Shown here piece by piece: positions 61,846 to 64,000 of a stretch of 64,000 bases of DNA (within the stretch, counting starts at the first letter, position 1; every line of letters begins with the position of its first letter). The notes under the pieces were generated by a model. That model was given only the letters and a program-made list of their open reading frames with translations, was not told the origin of the DNA and made no database searches. The position numbers and the translations under genes are program-made. The stretch covers positions 62,001-126,000 of the forward strand of contig JAUSLV010000018.1 in the NCBI GenBank assembly GCA_030645495.1, written 5' to 3'. Source of the DNA: Actinomycetota bacterium. GTDB lineage: Bacteria > Actinomycetota > Acidimicrobiia > Acidimicrobiales > Ilumatobacteraceae.

Positions 61846-62238
61846 ATGAAGCGGTTCGTCAAGGAGTTCAAGGTGTTCATCGCCACGGGCAACATGATCG
61901 AGTTGGCCGTCGCCGTGATCCTCGGTGCGGCGGTGAAGGCCGTGATCGACTCGTTCACGAAGGACGTGATGATGCAGCTCATCGCAGCGATCGGGGGCAA
62001 GAAGGACTTCTCCAAGCTGCTCTTCACGGTCAACAACGCGCAGATCTTCTACGGCAACGTGCTGACGGCGATCCTGAACCTGATGCTGGTCGGCCTGGTG
62101 CTGTTCCTCATGATCAAGGCCTACAACCACCTGAAGCAGCGGATGGCCACCGAGGCCCCGGAACCTGATGCCCCGGTGGTCGTCAGCGAGCTGAGCGTGC
62201 TGCTGGAGATCCGCGACGCGCTGACGTCACAGCGTTGA
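61846..62238 (+). CDS. mscL: large-conductance mechanosensitive channel
   Basis: A 130-residue MscL. The N-terminal amphipathic helix (KRFVKEFKVFIATGNMIELAVAV) and first pore helix lead to a short loop. The second transmembrane helix (residues ~75-98) and a C-terminal helical bundle follow. The channel opens under membrane tension to protect against osmotic shock. AAAGGCAGGGA precedes ATG 61846. Confidence 0.95.
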   Translation: MKRFVKEFKVFIATGNMIELAVAVILGAAVKAVIDSFTKDVMMQLIAAIGGKKDFSKLLFTVNNAQIFYGNVLTAILNLMLVGLVLFLMIKAYNHLKQRMATEAPEPDAPVVVSELSVLLEIRDALTSQR

Positions 62239-62265
62239 TGCAGCCATGGGGCGGCCGGTCGCTTG

Positions 62266-62271
62266 TAGATT
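62266..62271 (+). promoter_or_regulatory. -10 hexamer TAGATT, near-leaderless SGNH lipoprotein gene
   Basis: TAGATT ends nine bases before ATG 62281. Confidence 0.5.
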
Positions 62272-62280
62272 GGTCGCCCC

Positions 62281-63159
62281 ATGGTTCAGCGTCGTTTTGC
62301 CCTCCTGCTTGCCACGGCCGCACTGGTGTCAGCGTGCGGTTCGGCAGGCTCGTCCACCGACTCCACCGACGACACGCTCGCGATCGGCAGCCTCCCGGTG
62401 TCGACGGCCACGTCGGCACCCACCGACACCGTCGCGGCAACCACCGCACCACCCGTGCCGGGTGCTTCCGCCGGCTCGCGGGTCACCGGCAACAAGGTGA
62501 TCCTCATCGGCGACTCGGTGCTGGCCAGCACCGAAACGCGCTATGGCGGCGAGATGTGCAAGGCGCTGGTGCCGCTGGGCTGGCAGGTCGAGGTCGACGC
62601 CGAGACCGGCCAGTTCGTGCCGTGGGGCAACCTCGTACTCGACGATCGTCTGTCGGCCGGCTGGGATGTCGCCGTCATCCTGCTGGGCAACAACTACCTG
62701 GGCGACGAGGGCAAGTTCCGCTTCGAGCTCGAGCGCATGGTGAACCGGCTGTCGCCCGCGGTCGTGGTGTTGTTGCGCGTCTCCGAGATCTCCAATTCGC
62801 GCCTGGAGATCAACTCGGTCATCGACTCGCTGGCAGCCAGCTACCCCAACGTGATCACGCTCGACTGGGCGGCGATCACGAAGGCCGACCGCAAGATCAC
62901 CGGTGCCGACCACCTGCACCTCACCACGGTCGGCCGCGAGAAGTTGGCGGCCGAGGTGGCCAGGGTGCTGGGCCAGGCACCCACCACGCCGGGCAAGTGC
63001 CTGCCCACGAAGTACACCGACGACTCGCGAGGCCCGGTCACGGGCACCACGATCAAGGGCGACACCACCACGTCGGGGGTCGACACCACCGTGCCCGACA
63101 CCACGCCGGCGCCCGACACCACGCCGGCGCCCGAGACGACCAACAGCTCGACGCCCTGA
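62281..63159 (+). CDS. SGNH/GDSL-like hydrolase lipoprotein
   Basis: A 292-residue exported lipoprotein (lipobox VSAC, Cys19) with a Thr/Ala-rich linker. A domain with the SGNH blocks follows: IGDSVL with the nucleophile Ser, LGNN, and DHLHL carrying the Asp-His pair. Such enzymes add or remove acyl groups on surface polymers. The C-terminal 40 residues are Thr/Pro repeats (TTPAPDTTPAPETT). No membrane acyltransferase partner is adjacent. Confidence 0.85.
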   Translation: MVQRRFALLLATAALVSACGSAGSSTDSTDDTLAIGSLPVSTATSAPTDTVAATTAPPVPGASAGSRVTGNKVILIGDSVLASTETRYGGEMCKALVPLGWQVEVDAETGQFVPWGNLVLDDRLSAGWDVAVILLGNNYLGDEGKFRFELERMVNRLSPAVVVLLRVSEISNSRLEINSVIDSLAASYPNVITLDWAAITKADRKITGADHLHLTTVGREKLAAEVARVLGQAPTTPGKCLPTKYTDDSRGPVTGTTIKGDTTTSGVDTTVPDTTPAPDTTPAPETTNSSTP

Positions 63160-63163
63160 TCGG

Positions 63164-63580
63164 TCAGGGGGCGAGCGCGCTGAACGGCGCGTGGGGGATG
63201 TTGCGCAACACCCCGTAGGCCACCAGGCTCACCGGTAGCACCATTGCGATCAGCCGTGGCGCCCAGTGCGGCAGCCGCAGCGCCTGCTCGCCTCTGCTGG
63301 TGCGCAGCCACGACCACCAGGTGGCCACGATCGCCACGAGGGCCAGCGGCACGAACAGGTTCTCGCCCAGCGCGGCCAGTGGGTGCCCGGTGAGCAACTC
63401 GTGGAACCCGCGCGTGAGCCCGCACCCGGGGCACCACAGGCCGGTGACGGTGCGGAACGTGCACGCCGGGAACCAGCTGCCAGGGTTGGAAGGGTCGTTG
63501 AACGCCACCAGGGCCGCACCCGCGGCGAGCAAGCACCCGCAGGCGATGGGAGCAGCGCGCCGAACGTTCACGCCCGCCAT
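63164..63580 (-). CDS. DUF2752 membrane protein
   Basis: A 138-residue protein with three or four hydrophobic segments and the DUF2752 hallmark LWCPGCGLTRGFHELLTGHPLAAL. The function of the family is unknown. Its stop lies four bases after the end of the convergent SGNH gene. Confidence 0.85.
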   Translation of the reverse strand: MAGVNVRRAAPIACGCLLAAGAALVAFNDPSNPGSWFPACTFRTVTGLWCPGCGLTRGFHELLTGHPLAALGENLFVPLALVAIVATWWSWLRTSRGEQALRLPHWAPRLIAMVLPVSLVAYGVLRNIPHAPFSALAP

Positions 63581-63645
63581 CGTAGGCGGTCGTTCTCGTC
63601 ACGTCGGTTGCGCGAGCGGTGTTCGTCCGCCACCCTGGACAGGTC

Positions 63646-64000
63646 ATGTTGCAGGTACAAGGTCTCTCGGTGGAAGTAGGTGGTCGGCTGATCGTCGACG
63701 GCATCTCGTTCACCGTCATGCCCCGCGACAAGGTGGGCCTGGTGGGCCGCAACGGCGCGGGGAAGACCAGCCTGTTCAAGGTGTTGGGCGGCGCCGCCGA
63801 ATCCTCCGGCGGCAAGGTGCTGCGCAAGGGTGGCTTCGGCTACCTGCCGCAAGACCCGCGCATCGAGGGCGTGCTCGACACCCGCAGCGCCGTCACCCAT
63901 GTGCTCAGCGGCCGCCAGATCGACGAGCAGCTCGAACGCATCGAGAAGCTGCGCATCGCGATGGAGGAAGACGCGAACGAGCGCAACGTGGCCCGCTACA
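63646..64000 (+). CDS. ABC-F family ATP-binding protein (partial)
   Basis: The gene runs off the right edge; 118 codons are visible. MLQVQGLSVEVGGRLIVDGI opens a soluble ATPase domain with Walker A GRNGAGKTSLF and the Q-loop FGYLPQDPRI. A long ABC-F-like insertion begins at the edge. ABC-F proteins act on ribosomes rather than in transport. The subfamily (EttA, Uup or resistance type) cannot be told from this part. Confidence 0.87.
   Translation, partial: MLQVQGLSVEVGGRLIVDGISFTVMPRDKVGLVGRNGAGKTSLFKVLGGAAESSGGKVLRKGGFGYLPQDPRIEGVLDTRSAVTHVLSGRQIDEQLERIEKLRIAMEEDANERNVARY

Overview
The window is high-GC DNA with dense, mostly monocistronic or short-operon coding on both strands. It looks like an actinomycete of the class Acidimicrobiia or a close relative. 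That placement is an inference from the gene set: a DUF2017 protein, a DUF4032 kinase-like protein, an F420-type luciferase-like oxidoreductase, a PPK2 kinase, a stand-alone GluQ and many T-rich lipoproteins. It also rests on promoter style: at least fifteen genes start 6-9 bases after a TAnnnT hexamer, as leaderless mRNAs do. Both window edges cut genes: an L,D-transpeptidase-like lipoprotein at the left and an ABC-F ATPase at the right.

Layout. 1-12 kb: cell-wall lipoprotein, 2OG-Fe(II) oxygenase, gluQ, a GGDEF/degenerate-EAL protein, three zinc-ribbon membrane proteins, a PfkB kinase, a YqeY protein, an acyl-CoA dehydrogenase and a NagZ-like hydrolase. 12-22.6 kb: an alpha-glucoside/sucrose regulon with ABC transporter, LacI-type repressor, GH13 alpha-glucosidase and divergent amylosucrase, with two copies of a 14-bp palindrome as likely operators. 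22.6-30.2 kb: RlmA-like methyltransferase, Kup potassium transporter, a Cys-repeat membrane protein, an encapsulated-ferritin-like protein paired with a low-affinity iron permease-like protein, and a large surface protein.

30.2-43.2 kb is an integrated genomic island in the 3' end of a tRNA-Leu(CAG) gene. A 59-bp direct repeat with one mismatch, made of the tRNA 3' end plus its terminator, marks the two ends. Paired CGGTAGAAG motifs just inside each end look like integrase arm sites. The island carries a tyrosine integrase, an excisionase, an XRE regulator and a defence-like cargo: a two-gene membrane protein/DUF262 module, a PaeR7I/XhoI-like restriction-modification pair, an FRG-domain protein, a small PD-(D/E)xK-type protein, and a 785-residue protein with a zinc ribbon and a PD-(D/E)xK motif. 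The last one is the best candidate here for an undescribed system.

43.2-64 kb returns to chromosomal genes: 3-hydroxyacyl-CoA dehydrogenase, HD hydrolase, DUF2017, DegV, thioesterase, tRNA-Glu, an autoinhibited Fic protein with a palindromic operator, DNA polymerase IV, a subtilase with nine GTSWT repeats overlapping a GGDEF/EAL gene, an LLM oxidoreductase, SDR, PPK2, amidase, an MFS transporter, a flavoprotein that has lost both redox cysteines, MscL, an SGNH lipoprotein and a DUF2752 protein.
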